This document shows, one piece after another, positions 47,279-56,785 of a DNA stretch of 64,000 bases. The number at the start of each line of letters is the position of its first letter. Positions within the stretch are counted from its first letter, which is position 1. Position numbers and translations under genes: made by a program. The notes below the pieces were generated by a model that was given only the letters and a program-made list of their open reading frames with translations, ran no database searches and was not told where the DNA came from. Source of the stretch: JBBRVW01 sp038246545 (GTDB lineage: Bacteria; Actinomycetota; Actinomycetes; JACCUZ01); NCBI GenBank assembly GCA_038246545.1, contig JBBRVW010000002.1, positions 112,161 through 176,160 of the forward strand. Reading direction: 5' to 3'.

Positions 47279-48850
47279 GTGCCGCACCCGCCTGGACCGT
47301 CCCTGCCGGCGGCCTGGCCGCGGCCGTCCCAGGTCCCGGCGCGCAGCCTCGCCGAGGTGGCCGCGCACCTCGGCCTGGACGTCCCGGGCACGCCCGGCGG
47401 CAGCCCGGACGCGCGCGTCGTCACCGGCGTCAGCCTCGACTCCCGCAGCGTGCTGCCCGGCGACCTCTACGCCGCACCCGCCGGCGCCCGCGCGCACGGC
47501 GCCGACTTCGCCGGGGCGGCGAGCGCGGCCGGGGCCGTGGGCTGCGTCACCGACGCGGCCGGCGCCCAGCGGTCCCTCCACGCCGGCCTCCCGACGTTCG
47601 TCGTCGCGTCGCCGCGCGCGGTGCTCGGCGGGCTCGCGGCGTGGGTCTACGGCGATCCGGCCGAGGCCATGACGATGCTCGGCATCACCGGCACGAACGG
47701 CAAGACGACCACGGCCTACCTCCTCGAGGCCGGGCTGCGCGCGGCCGGCCGCCGCACCGGGGTGGTCGGCACGATCGAGACCCGGATCGGCGACGAGGTG
47801 CTGCCGAGCGAGCGGACCACGCCCGAGGCCCCGGACCTGCAGGCCCTGCTCGCCGTCATGCGCGAGCGTGGGACCGACGCGGTCGCGATGGAGGTGTCCA
47901 GCCACGCGCTGGCGATGGGCCGGGTCGACGGCACGACCTACGACGTCGCGCTGTTCACCAACCTCAGCGAGGACCACCTCGACTTCCACGCCGACCTGGA
48001 GGACTACTTCCAGGTGAAGGCGTCGCTGTTCACACCAGAGCGGTCGCGCCGCGCCGTGGTCGACGTCGACGACGAGCACGGTCGCCGGCTGGTCGGGCTC
48101 GCGACCGTTCCTGTCACCACGGTGTCCACGTTCGGGGTGGACGCCGACTGGCGGGTGGAGAAGGTCGACGTCGGGCCGCTGGGCAGCACGTTCGTGCTCG
48201 CCGGACCCGACGGCGCGCGGCTGGACTGCGGCACGAGGCTGGCCGGCGACTTCAACGTGGCCAACGCCGCGCTGGCGGTGGTCGCCCTGGGCGAGGCAGG
48301 TGTCGACCTCGCGACCGCCGTCGCCGGCGTGGCGGCCTGCCCCGGCGTGCCCGGGCGGATGGAGCGGGTAGCCGCCGGTGACGACGGACCGCTCGCCCTG
48401 GTCGACTTCGCGCACACGCCCGACGCGCTGACACAGCTGCTGGCGGCCGCCCGTGCGCTCGTCCCGGACGGTGGGCGGCTGCTGGTGGTCCTCGGCTGCG
48501 GCGGCGACCGCGACACGCAGAAGCGCCCGGTGATGGGTGGCATCGCGGTGCGCGACGCCGATGTCGTCGTCCTCACGAGCGACAACCCGCGCACCGAGGA
48601 CCCGGCGGCGATCGTCGAGGACATCCGCCGTGGCGCCGACGCGGCCCAGCGGGACGGAGCCACCGGCCGACTGGAGGTGGAGGTCGACCGCCGGGCCGCG
48701 ATCCGGCTCGCAGCTGCCGCCGCCGGACCCGGCGACGTCCTCGTGGTGGCCGGCAAGGGCCACGAGCAGGGACAGGAGATCGCCGGAGTACGGCAGCCGT
48801 TCGACGACCGGGTCGAGCTGGCCGCCGCCCTGCGCGAGGTCCGCGCATGA
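47279..48850 (+). CDS. murE: UDP-MurNAc-L-Ala-D-Glu:diaminopimelate ligase MurE
   Basis: Mur ligase of 523 aa adding the third stem residue. ATP-binding GITGTNGKTTTAYLLE, MEVSSHALAM, LFTNLSEDHLDFH and NVANAALAV are present. The DNPRTEDP motif marks DAP-type rather than Lys-type enzymes. GTG 47279 is chosen from the leaderless promoter; an upstream start would add unconserved residues. ATGA overlap links it to murF. Confidence 0.95.
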   Translation: MPHPPGPSLPAAWPRPSQVPARSLAEVAAHLGLDVPGTPGGSPDARVVTGVSLDSRSVLPGDLYAAPAGARAHGADFAGAASAAGAVGCVTDAAGAQRSLHAGLPTFVVASPRAVLGGLAAWVYGDPAEAMTMLGITGTNGKTTTAYLLEAGLRAAGRRTGVVGTIETRIGDEVLPSERTTPEAPDLQALLAVMRERGTDAVAMEVSSHALAMGRVDGTTYDVALFTNLSEDHLDFHADLEDYFQVKASLFTPERSRRAVVDVDDEHGRRLVGLATVPVTTVSTFGVDADWRVEKVDVGPLGSTFVLAGPDGARLDCGTRLAGDFNVANAALAVVALGEAGVDLATAVAGVAACPGVPGRMERVAAGDDGPLALVDFAHTPDALTQLLAAARALVPDGGRLLVVLGCGGDRDTQKRPVMGGIAVRDADVVVLTSDNPRTEDPAAIVEDIRRGADAAQRDGATGRLEVEVDRRAAIRLAAAAAGPGDVLVVAGKGHEQGQEIAGVRQPFDDRVELAAALREVRA

Positions 48851-50280
48851 CCCCCCTGACCCTTGCCGAGGTCGCGGCTGCAGTCGGCGGCACGGTCGGC
48901 GGGGCCGAGAGCCCGCAGGACGTCGTCGTCTCCGGCGGCGCGTCGGCGGACTCCCGGTCGGTGCCGGCGGGCGGGCTGTTCGTCGCCGTCGTCGGGGAGC
49001 GAGTGGACGGTCACGACTATGCGGAGCAGGCGGTCGCCGCGGGTGCCGCCGCCTGCCTCGCGCAGCGCGACGTCCCGGTGCCGCACGTGCTCGTCGGCGA
49101 CAGCGTCGCGGCGCTCGGCCGGCTGGCCCGGCACGCCGTGGACCGGTTGGTCGAGGGCGGTCTGGTCGTCGTCGGCGTCACCGGCTCGTCGGGCAAGACC
49201 TCGACGAAGGACCTGCTCGCCGCCGTGCTCGAGCCGCTGGGCCCGACGGTCGCGCCGCGCGGCTCGTTCAACACCGAGGTCGGGGTGCCGATCACCGCGC
49301 TCGACGCGGACGCGTCGACGCAGCACCTCGTCGTCGAGATGGGAGCCCGCGGCGCGGGGCACATCGCCTACCTGTGCCGCATCACCCCGCCCCGGATCGG
49401 GGTCGTGCTCAACGTGGGCGCGGCACACGCCGGCGAGTTCGGCTCCACGGAGGCGACGGCGCGGGCCAAGAGCGAACTGGTGGCGGCCCTGCCCTCGCGA
49501 GCCGAGGGTGGCGTCGCGGTGCTCAACGCCGACGACCCCCTCGTCGCCGCGATGGCCTCGGTGACGAGCGCGCGTGTGGTGCGGGTCGGCCGGGCGGCCG
49601 ATGCCGACGTCCGCGCCGAGCACCTCTCGCTGGACACGCTCGGCCGACCGACGTTCGAGCTGCAGGCAGCCGGTCAGGGCGTCGCCGTCACCCTGCCGCT
49701 GCACGGCGCCCACCACGTGGGCAACGCCCTGGCGGCGGCCGCCGTCGCCCTGGAGCTCGGCGCGACCCTCGACCAGGTGGCCGGGGCACTGGCCGCCGCC
49801 ACCCCGCGAAGCCGGTGGCGGATGGAGGTGACGGAGCGGGCCGACGGCGTGACCGTCGTGAACGACGCCTACAACGCCAACCCCGACTCAACGGCCGCCG
49901 CGCTGGCGGCACTGGTGGCCATGGGGGCGGGCCGGCGCAGCTGGGCTGTCCTGGGAGAGATGCTGGAGCTCGGCGCGGCCTCCGCGGCGGAGCACGAGGC
50001 GGCAGGCAGACTGGCGGTCAGGTCGGGCGCACAGCGCGTCGTCGCCGTCGGCGACGGTGCGCGCCCGGTGCACACGGGCGCTCTCGCCGAGGGTGCCGTC
50101 GAGGGAGAGGGGAGCGTCGCCGTGCCGGACGTCGGCTCCGCGCTCGCACTCCTGCGCGCCGGCGTGCGTCCGGGTGACGTCGTGCTGGTGAAGGCGTCCC
50201 GCAGCAGCGGTCTCGAGGCGCTGGCCGAGGCCCTGCTCGCAGACTCCTCGCCCCTCGACGAATCGGACGGCGCCAGGTGA
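48847..50280 (+). CDS. murF: UDP-MurNAc-tripeptide:D-Ala-D-Ala ligase MurF
   Basis: Mur ligase of 477 aa that completes the pentapeptide. It has VTGSSGKTSTKDLLAAVLE (P-loop), FNTEVGVPIT, VEMGARGAGHIAYL, NVGAAHAGEFGS and HHVGNALAAAAVAL. VNDAYNANPDS is the C-terminal family motif. ATG 48847 overlaps the murE stop by 4 bp and its stop overlaps mraY (GTGA). Confidence 0.95.
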   Translation: MTPLTLAEVAAAVGGTVGGAESPQDVVVSGGASADSRSVPAGGLFVAVVGERVDGHDYAEQAVAAGAAACLAQRDVPVPHVLVGDSVAALGRLARHAVDRLVEGGLVVVGVTGSSGKTSTKDLLAAVLEPLGPTVAPRGSFNTEVGVPITALDADASTQHLVVEMGARGAGHIAYLCRITPPRIGVVLNVGAAHAGEFGSTEATARAKSELVAALPSRAEGGVAVLNADDPLVAAMASVTSARVVRVGRAADADVRAEHLSLDTLGRPTFELQAAGQGVAVTLPLHGAHHVGNALAAAAVALELGATLDQVAGALAAATPRSRWRMEVTERADGVTVVNDAYNANPDSTAAALAALVAMGAGRRSWAVLGEMLELGAASAAEHEAAGRLAVRSGAQRVVAVGDGARPVHTGALAEGAVEGEGSVAVPDVGSALALLRAGVRPGDVVLVKASRSSGLEALAEALLADSSPLDESDGAR

Positions 50281-51341
50281 GGCAGGTCCTGCTGGCCGCG
50301 TCCTTCGGGCTCATCGTCACGCTCTTCGGCACACCCGTCGCGATCAAGCTGCTGGTCAAGCGCAACTACGGCCAGCTGATCCGTGACGACGGCCCGACGT
50401 CGCACCACACGAAGCGGGGCACGCCGACCATGGGCGGCGCCGTCATCATCCTCGGCACCCTGCTCGGCTACCTGGCCGCGCACCTGCTGACGCTCAGCGA
50501 CCCGACCGTGTCGGGCTTCCTCGTGCTGTTCCTCATGACCGGCCTCGGGCTGGTCGGTTTCCTCGACGACTACATCAAGGTCTCCAAGCAGCGCAGCCTC
50601 GGCCTGCGCGCCGGCGCCAAGCTCGCCGGCCAGTCCGTGGTCGCCATCACGTTCGCGGTGCTGGCCACCCGCTTCCCGGACGCCAAGGGCTTCACCCCGG
50701 CGTCCACCGAGGTCTCGTTCCTCCGCGACACCGGGCTGTCGCTGGGAGCCGTCCTGTTCGTCGTCTGGGCCTACGTGATGATCGCCGGCACCTCCAACGG
50801 CGTGAACCTCACCGACGGTCTCGACGGTCTGGCCACCGGCACCTCGGTGATGGTCTTCGCGTCGTACATCCTCATCGGGATCTGGCAGTTCGGGCACAAG
50901 TGCCGCATCGACGCGGTCGCCGCGAAATGTTACGAGGCGCGCGACCCCCTCGACCTCGCCGTCGTCGCCGCGGCGATCATGGGCGCCTGCTTCGGCTTCC
51001 TCTGGTGGAACGCGTCACCCGCCAAGATCTTCATGGGTGACACCGGCTCGCTGGCCCTCGGCGGTGCGCTCGCCGGCCTGGCCATCACCAGCCGGACCGA
51101 GCTGCTGCTGGTGCTCGTCGGCGGCCTGTTCGTTCTCATCGCGCTCTCGGTCATCCTCCAGGTCGGCTTCTTCAAGCTGACCAAGAAACGGGTGTTCCGG
51201 ATGGCCCCGCTGCAGCACCACTTCGAGCTGGTGGGCTGGGGCGAGGTGACGATCGTCATCCGCTTCTGGATCATCGCCGGTCTCCTCGTGGCCCTCGGCC
51301 TGGGCGTCTTCTACGCCGAGTGGGTCACCGGCGCGACGTGA
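50277..51341 (+). CDS. mraY: Phospho-MurNAc-pentapeptide transferase MraY
   Basis: Polytopic membrane enzyme of 354 aa making lipid I on undecaprenyl phosphate. Family motifs are KRGTPTMGGAVIILG, FLDDYIKVSKQRSLGL (DDxxK), GVNLTDGLDGLATG and MGDTGSLALGGALAGL, ending LQHHFELVGWGEVTIVIRFWI. About ten helices are visible. It overlaps murF and murD by 4 bp each. Confidence 0.97.
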   Translation: MRQVLLAASFGLIVTLFGTPVAIKLLVKRNYGQLIRDDGPTSHHTKRGTPTMGGAVIILGTLLGYLAAHLLTLSDPTVSGFLVLFLMTGLGLVGFLDDYIKVSKQRSLGLRAGAKLAGQSVVAITFAVLATRFPDAKGFTPASTEVSFLRDTGLSLGAVLFVVWAYVMIAGTSNGVNLTDGLDGLATGTSVMVFASYILIGIWQFGHKCRIDAVAAKCYEARDPLDLAVVAAAIMGACFGFLWWNASPAKIFMGDTGSLALGGALAGLAITSRTELLLVLVGGLFVLIALSVILQVGFFKLTKKRVFRMAPLQHHFELVGWGEVTIVIRFWIIAGLLVALGLGVFYAEWVTGAT

Positions 51342-52849
51342 CCGGCACCGGGCTCGACCTCGCGGGCACGCGGGTCTGCGTCGCCGGCCTCGGCGTCACC
51401 GGCCCGTCGGTCGTGCGCACCCTTCTCGGGCTCGGCGCCGCCGTGGTGGCGGTCGACGGTCGCGACGGCGACCGCGAGCGCGCGCTCGCCGACGAGCTGC
51501 GGGCGGCCGGGGCGGAGGTGCTCCTCGGCGGCGGCGACACCCTGCCCCCGGGCGTGCAGCTCGTCGTCACGTCACCCGGCTGGCGACCTGACGCGCCGCT
51601 GCTCGTCTCCGCCGCGACGGCCGGCGTCCCGGTGTGGGGCGACGTCGAGCTCGCCTACCGGCTGCGGCCGCCGGGCCAGGAGTGGCTCGGGGTCACCGGC
51701 ACCAACGGGAAGACGACGACCGTCGAGATGCTCGCCTCGATCCTGCGCGCGGCAGGGCACCGCTCGGTCGCCAGCGGCAACGTGGGGTTCCCGGTGCTCG
51801 ACGCGGTGCTCGCGGACCCGCCCTACGACGTGCTCGCAGTCGAGGTGTCGAGCTTCCAGCTGCACTGGACGAGCACTGTCGAATTCGTCTCCGGTGCCCT
51901 TCTCAACATCGCGGCCGACCACCTCGACTGGCACGGGAGCCTCGAGGCGTACGCCGCGGACAAGGCGCTGGTCTGGCGCAGCGACTGGTACGCCGTCTAC
52001 AACCAGGACGACCCGCTGGTGGCCGCGATGGCCGAACGCGTCGACGACCGGCAGTCCTTCAGCATCGACCCCGCGGCGCGCGCCTGCTTCGGGCTCGTCG
52101 GCGACGCGCTGGTCGACCGCTGCATCGGCACCGACCCGGACGACGTCGAGTCGACCCGGGTGCCCGACGGCGGGGTGGTGCTCGCCGAGGTCACCGACAT
52201 CCCGGTGCCCGGCCCGCACAACGTCGCCAATGCGCTGGCGGCGGCCGCCCTCGCCCGCTGCCTCAACAGCGCAACCGGCGGCCGGCTCGCCGTTCACCCG
52301 CGCGACGTCCGGGCCGGGCTGCGCGCCTTCGACCCCGGGCCGCACCGGATCGCCCACGTCACGACCATCGACGGCGTCGCCTTCGTCGACGACTCCAAGG
52401 CAACGAACGCGCACGCGGCGGCCGCCTCGCTGCAGTCGTTCCCACACGTCGTCTGGGTCGCGGGCGGCCTGGCCAAGGGCGCGCGCTTCGAGGAGCTGGT
52501 CGCCGCCACCGCGGACCGGCTCCGGGGTGCGGTGCTGATCGGCACCGACCGGGCGCTGGTGGCGGAGGCGCTGGCGCGACACGCGCCCGAGATCCCCGTG
52601 GTCGAGGTCGTCGCACCCGACACTGGCCGGATGGACACCGCTGCCGTGATGGACCGGGTCGTGCGCGCCGCCGCCGACCTGGCCCGACCCGGCGACACCG
52701 TCCTGCTCGCGCCGGCCTGCGCGTCGATGGACATGTTCCGCGACTACGCCGAGCGCGGCGACTCGTTCGCCGCGGCCGCCCTGCGCCTCGGCGGCACGGC
52801 CGGCCCGCACGGGCCGGCCGGCTCCGCGGCGGCTTCCGCGACCTCGTGA
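51338..52849 (+). CDS. murD: UDP-MurNAc-L-alanine:D-glutamate ligase MurD
   Basis: Mur ligase of 503 aa. N-terminal TRVCVAGLGVTGPSVVRTLL is the UDP-binding fold; the P-loop is GVTGTNGKTTTVEM; EVSSFQLHW, NIAADHLDWHGS and GPHNVANALAAAAL follow, with FVDDSKATNAHAA and LAPACASMDMF near the end. GTG 51338 overlaps mraY by 4 bp, and its stop overlaps ftsW (GTGA). Confidence 0.95.
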   Translation: MTGTGLDLAGTRVCVAGLGVTGPSVVRTLLGLGAAVVAVDGRDGDRERALADELRAAGAEVLLGGGDTLPPGVQLVVTSPGWRPDAPLLVSAATAGVPVWGDVELAYRLRPPGQEWLGVTGTNGKTTTVEMLASILRAAGHRSVASGNVGFPVLDAVLADPPYDVLAVEVSSFQLHWTSTVEFVSGALLNIAADHLDWHGSLEAYAADKALVWRSDWYAVYNQDDPLVAAMAERVDDRQSFSIDPAARACFGLVGDALVDRCIGTDPDDVESTRVPDGGVVLAEVTDIPVPGPHNVANALAAAALARCLNSATGGRLAVHPRDVRAGLRAFDPGPHRIAHVTTIDGVAFVDDSKATNAHAAAASLQSFPHVVWVAGGLAKGARFEELVAATADRLRGAVLIGTDRALVAEALARHAPEIPVVEVVAPDTGRMDTAAVMDRVVRAAADLARPGDTVLLAPACASMDMFRDYAERGDSFAAAALRLGGTAGPHGPAGSAAASATS

Positions 52850-54156
52850 GCGCGGTCGACACCAGCGCGGGACTGCGCGTGCCCGGGGGCGACGGACAGC
52901 CGGCCGCCGCGGACGTCTCCCTGCTGCAGCGCCCGGCCACCCCCTACTACCTGCTGCTCGGCGCCAGCACCCTCCTGCTGGTGCTCGGCGTCGTCATGGT
53001 GTTCTCGGCCTCCAGCGTGGTCGCGTTCGCGTTCATGGGCTCGTCGATGGCGATCGTCAGCAAGCAGGCGATGTGGGTGGTGATCGGGCTGCCGCTCATG
53101 TGGTTCGCGTCGCGGCTGCCGACGAAGGCCTGGCGGCTGTTCGCGCACCTGGGGCTGGTCGGGTCGATCGCGCTGCTCATGCTGGTCGCCGTCGCGGGCA
53201 CCGAGGTCAACGGCAACAAGAACTGGCTCGACTTCGGCGGCCCGTTCCGCATCCAGCCGTCGGAGCTCGCCAAGCTGGCGCTGGTGCTGTGGTCGGCCGA
53301 TCTGCTCGCCCGCAAGCAGAAGCTGATCGGCCAGTGGAAGCACCTCCTGGTGCCGATCGTGCCGGTCGGTGGCTTGGTGCTGGCCCTGGTCCTGCTCGGC
53401 GGCGACCTCGGGACAGCCATCATCATCGCGGCGATCCTCGGGGCGATGCTCTGGGTCGCCGGTGCACCGACCCGCCTCTATTTTCTGGCCGCCGTCCCGG
53501 CCGCACTGGTCTTCACCTACATGGTCAACACGCGGTCGGCGCGCATGTCGCGCATCACCGTGTGGCTGCACCCTGACCAGGCCGACCCCCTGGGCAACGG
53601 CCTGCAGGCGCTGCACGGCAAGTTCGCGCTCGCGTCCGGTGGCTGGTGGGGTGTCGGCCTCGGCGGCAGCAAGGAGAAGTGGGGCAGCCTGCCCGAGGCG
53701 CACACCGACTTCATCTTCGCGATCATCGGAGAGGAGCTCGGCCTGGTCGGCACCCTCGCCGTCCTGGTGCTCTTCGGGCTGATCGGCTACGCCGGGCTGC
53801 GCGTCGCGTTCGAGGCCACCGAGCCGTTCGTCCGGTACGCCGCGGCCGGCGTCACGGCCTGGGTTCTCGTGCAGGCGCTGGTCAACATCGGCGCCGTCCT
53901 GGGCCTGCTGCCCATCACCGGTGTGCCGCTCCCGCTCGTGTCGTACGGCGGCTCGGCACTGGTTCCCACGATGCTCGGCCTCGGGATGCTGCTGTCCTTC
54001 GCCCGGCCGCGCTCCGCCCGCCGTCGCCGGCTCCGCTCGCTGGTGTCCCGTCGCCGCGCCGCTGGCGGGTCGGGCCTGCCGCGGGCCACGCGGATCCCGG
54101 CGTCCCGACCCGCCACGGCCGGCCCCGGCACCGCCCGGCCGGCCCGGACCAGGTAG
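52846..54156 (+). CDS. ftsW: Lipid II glycosyltransferase/flippase-family FtsW
   Basis: SEDS-family septal peptidoglycan polymerase of 436 aa, partner of FtsI. It has about ten helices and family motifs VMVFSASSVVAF, NKNWLDFGGPFRIQPSELAKLALVLW, LLGGDLGTAIII, GGSKEKWGSLPEAHTDFIFAIIGEELG and GVPLPLVSYGGSAL. A basic cytoplasmic tail of about 55 residues follows. GTG 52846 overlaps murD; murG starts 11 nt after its stop. Confidence 0.96.
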   Translation: MSAVDTSAGLRVPGGDGQPAAADVSLLQRPATPYYLLLGASTLLLVLGVVMVFSASSVVAFAFMGSSMAIVSKQAMWVVIGLPLMWFASRLPTKAWRLFAHLGLVGSIALLMLVAVAGTEVNGNKNWLDFGGPFRIQPSELAKLALVLWSADLLARKQKLIGQWKHLLVPIVPVGGLVLALVLLGGDLGTAIIIAAILGAMLWVAGAPTRLYFLAAVPAALVFTYMVNTRSARMSRITVWLHPDQADPLGNGLQALHGKFALASGGWWGVGLGGSKEKWGSLPEAHTDFIFAIIGEELGLVGTLAVLVLFGLIGYAGLRVAFEATEPFVRYAAAGVTAWVLVQALVNIGAVLGLLPITGVPLPLVSYGGSALVPTMLGLGMLLSFARPRSARRRRLRSLVSRRRAAGGSGLPRATRIPASRPATAGPGTARPARTR

Positions 54157-54167
54157 GCGGGCAGCGG

Positions 54168-55277
54168 ATGCACGTCGTCGTCGCCGGGGGAGGGTCCGCC
54201 GGCCACATCGAGCCTGCCCTGGCCTTCGCCGACGCACTGCGCCGCCGCGACCCGGACGCCCAGATCACCGCGCTGGGCACCGAGCGGGGCCTCGACACCC
54301 GGATCATCCCGGCCCGCGGCTACGACCTCGCGCTGATTCCCCCGGTGCCGATCCCGCGCCGTCCCGGCACCGATCTGCTGCGCGTTCCCGGCCGCCTGAA
54401 GGCGGCCGTCGATGCCGCCGCCGACGTGCTGCGCGCGCAGTCGGCCGACGTGGTCGTCGGCTTCGGCGGCTTCGTGTCCGGCCCGGCCTACCTCGCGGCG
54501 CGACGGCTCGGCGTGCCGATCGTCGTGCACGAGGCCAATCCGCGACCCGGCTGGGCCAACCGGCTCGGTGCACGGCTCACGCCGTACGTCGCGTTCACCT
54601 TCCCCGGCACCCCGATCGCGCACGGACGGCAGATCGGTCTGCCGATCCGGCGCGCGATCACGACTCTCGACCGGGCGGCCCGGCGCGAGGAGGCGCGGTC
54701 GACGTTCGGGCTGGTCGCCGACCTGCCGACGCTGCTCGTCACCGGTGGCTCGCAGGGCGCGAAACGGCTGAACGACGCGACCTCCGGGGCGGCGGTCGAT
54801 CTGCGTGCTGCCGGGGTCCAGGTGCTGCACGCCACCGGCACGGCGCACACCGTCGACGTGCCGGCCGCCGGTCCGGGTGACCCGCCCTACGTCACGGTGC
54901 CCTACCTCGACCGGATGGAGCTGGGCTACGCCGCGGCCGACCTGGTGCTGTGCCGGGCGGGTGCCAACACCGTGGTCGAGCTGACCGTGGTGGGGCTGCC
55001 GGCGGCGTACGTCCCCCTGCCGATCGGCAACGGCGAGCAGGCGCTGAACGCGCGCCCCGTCGTCGATGCGGGCGGCGGGCTGATGGTCGACGACGCCGAC
55101 TGCACGCCGGACTGGGTGCGCACCGTGCTGACCCCGCTGCTCACCGATCCGGTGAGGTTGGCAGCCATGGGGCTGGCGGCCGCGACCAGCGGCCGGCCGG
55201 ACGCCGACGAGCGGCTGGTCGACCTCGCCCTGGAGGCTGCCGGCCAGGCAGCCGCACGCGGAGGGAGACGGTGGTGA
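54168..55277 (+). CDS. murG: UDP-GlcNAc:undecaprenyl-PP-MurNAc-pentapeptide GlcNAc transferase MurG
   Basis: Peripheral membrane GT28 enzyme of 369 aa making lipid II. The N-terminal loop is VAGGGSAGHIEPALAFADAL, the actinobacterial form of GGGTGGH. VVGFGGFVSGPAYLAA, VHEANPRPGWANRL, VTGGSQGAKRLNDA and LVLCRAGANTVVELTVVGLPAAYVPL follow. ATG 54168 is the first start in frame after ftsW, with an AGGTAGG region upstream. The stop overlaps murC (GTGA). Confidence 0.95.
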   Translation: MHVVVAGGGSAGHIEPALAFADALRRRDPDAQITALGTERGLDTRIIPARGYDLALIPPVPIPRRPGTDLLRVPGRLKAAVDAAADVLRAQSADVVVGFGGFVSGPAYLAARRLGVPIVVHEANPRPGWANRLGARLTPYVAFTFPGTPIAHGRQIGLPIRRAITTLDRAARREEARSTFGLVADLPTLLVTGGSQGAKRLNDATSGAAVDLRAAGVQVLHATGTAHTVDVPAAGPGDPPYVTVPYLDRMELGYAAADLVLCRAGANTVVELTVVGLPAAYVPLPIGNGEQALNARPVVDAGGGLMVDDADCTPDWVRTVLTPLLTDPVRLAAMGLAAATSGRPDADERLVDLALEAAGQAAARGGRRW

Positions 55278-56707
55278 GCACGGGCCACCCGGACGCAGCG
55301 GCCCCGCTGGTCCCGGTGCCCGCCGAGGAGCTCGGCCGGGTGCACTTCGTCGGGATCGGCGGAGCGGGCATGTCCGGCATCGCGCGCATCATGCTGGCCC
55401 GCGGCCTGCCCGTCAGCGGCAGTGACGCCAAGGACTCGGTGGCGCTGTCGGCGCTGCGCGCGCTGGGCGCCACCGTGCACGTCGGGCACGCCGCCGCGAA
55501 CGTCGGTGAGGTCGACACGGTGGTGGTGTCGACGGCGATCCGCGAGGACAACGTCGAGCTGGTGGAGGCGCGGCGCCGCGGGCTCCACGTCGTGCACCGC
55601 GCCGGGGCGCTCGCCAGCGTGATGGTCGGCCGGCGCGCGGTCGCCGTGGCCGGCACCCACGGCAAGACGACGACGACCTCGCTGCTGACCGTCGCGTTGC
55701 AGTACTGCGGTGTCGACCCGTCGTTCGCCATCGGCGGCAACCTCAACGAGTCGGGTGCGAACGCGCACAACGGAACGGGCGACGTCTTCGTCGCGGAGGC
55801 CGACGAGAGCGACGGCTCGTTCCTCCTCTACTCGCCGACCGTCGCCGTGGTCACCAACGTCGAGCCGGACCACCTCGACCATTACGGCACCGCCGAGGCA
55901 GTCGCCGCTGCCTTCGATGCGTTCGTGCGGCGGGTCGACGTTGGCGGCTTCGTCGTCGTCTGCGCCGACGATCCCGGCGCCGTCGCCCTCACGGCGTCCG
56001 CGCGCGACGCCGGCATCGACGTCCGTACCTACGGCGTCGACCAGTCGGCCGACCTGCGACTGGTCGATCTCGAGACCAAGGGCCTCGGCAGCTCGTTCGA
56101 GGCGGTGCTGCTGGGTCGTCGGCTGGGTCGTGTCGACCTGCGGATCCCCGGCCGGCACAACGCCCTCAACGCCGCAGCGGCGCTGGCCGTCGGTGCGGGG
56201 CTCGGCTTCCCTGCCGAGCGGCTGCGCGAGGGCCTGGCGCACTTCAGCGGCACCCGCCGGCGGTTCGAGCACAAGGGCACCGTCGCCGGCGTCCGGGTGT
56301 TCGACAGCTACGCGCACCACCCCACCGAGCTGGCGGTGGACCTGGCCGCGGCCCGCGAGGTGGCCGGTGGTGGCCGGGTCGTCGTGGTCTTCCAGCCGCA
56401 CCTGTTCAGCCGGACCCGGTACTTCGCCGCGGAATTCGGCGCGGCGCTCGGCCTGGCCGACGAGGTCGTCGTCATGGACGTCTACGCCGCCCGCGAGGAC
56501 CCGGAGCCCGGCGTCACCGGCGCCTTGGTCGCAGCCGCCGTGCCGCTGCCGCCCGGGCAGGTCGTGTTCGAGCCGTCGTGGTCGGCCGTCGCCGGCCACC
56601 TTGCCGACCGGGCGCGCCCCGGCGACGTGGTGCTCACCTGCGGGGCAGGCGACGTCACGATGATCGGGCCCGAGGTGCTCGAGCGGCTCGGGGGACGCAC
56701 GACATGA
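55274..56707 (+). CDS. murC: UDP-MurNAc:L-alanine ligase MurC
   Basis: Mur ligase of 477 aa adding the first stem amino acid. It shows VHFVGIGGAGMSGIARIML, VAVAGTHGKTTTTSLLTVAL, GGNLNESGANAHNGTGDVFV, EADESDGSFL, NVEPDHLDHYG and FDSYAHHPTE. GTG 55274 (overlap with murG) is used; GTG 55271 is in frame with GGAGGGAGA upstream. A 78-nt gap separates it from ftsQ. Confidence 0.95.
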   Translation: MSTGHPDAAAPLVPVPAEELGRVHFVGIGGAGMSGIARIMLARGLPVSGSDAKDSVALSALRALGATVHVGHAAANVGEVDTVVVSTAIREDNVELVEARRRGLHVVHRAGALASVMVGRRAVAVAGTHGKTTTTSLLTVALQYCGVDPSFAIGGNLNESGANAHNGTGDVFVAEADESDGSFLLYSPTVAVVTNVEPDHLDHYGTAEAVAAAFDAFVRRVDVGGFVVVCADDPGAVALTASARDAGIDVRTYGVDQSADLRLVDLETKGLGSSFEAVLLGRRLGRVDLRIPGRHNALNAAAALAVGAGLGFPAERLREGLAHFSGTRRRFEHKGTVAGVRVFDSYAHHPTELAVDLAAAREVAGGGRVVVVFQPHLFSRTRYFAAEFGAALGLADEVVVMDVYAAREDPEPGVTGALVAAAVPLPPGQVVFEPSWSAVAGHLADRARPGDVVLTCGAGDVTMIGPEVLERLGGRTT

Positions 56708-56785
56708 GCCTTGCCCACCAGATCGTTCGCGGTGCTGCGTGCGTCGTGCGTCGTCGTGACGCTTGCGATCCCGCCGAGGCGCCGG

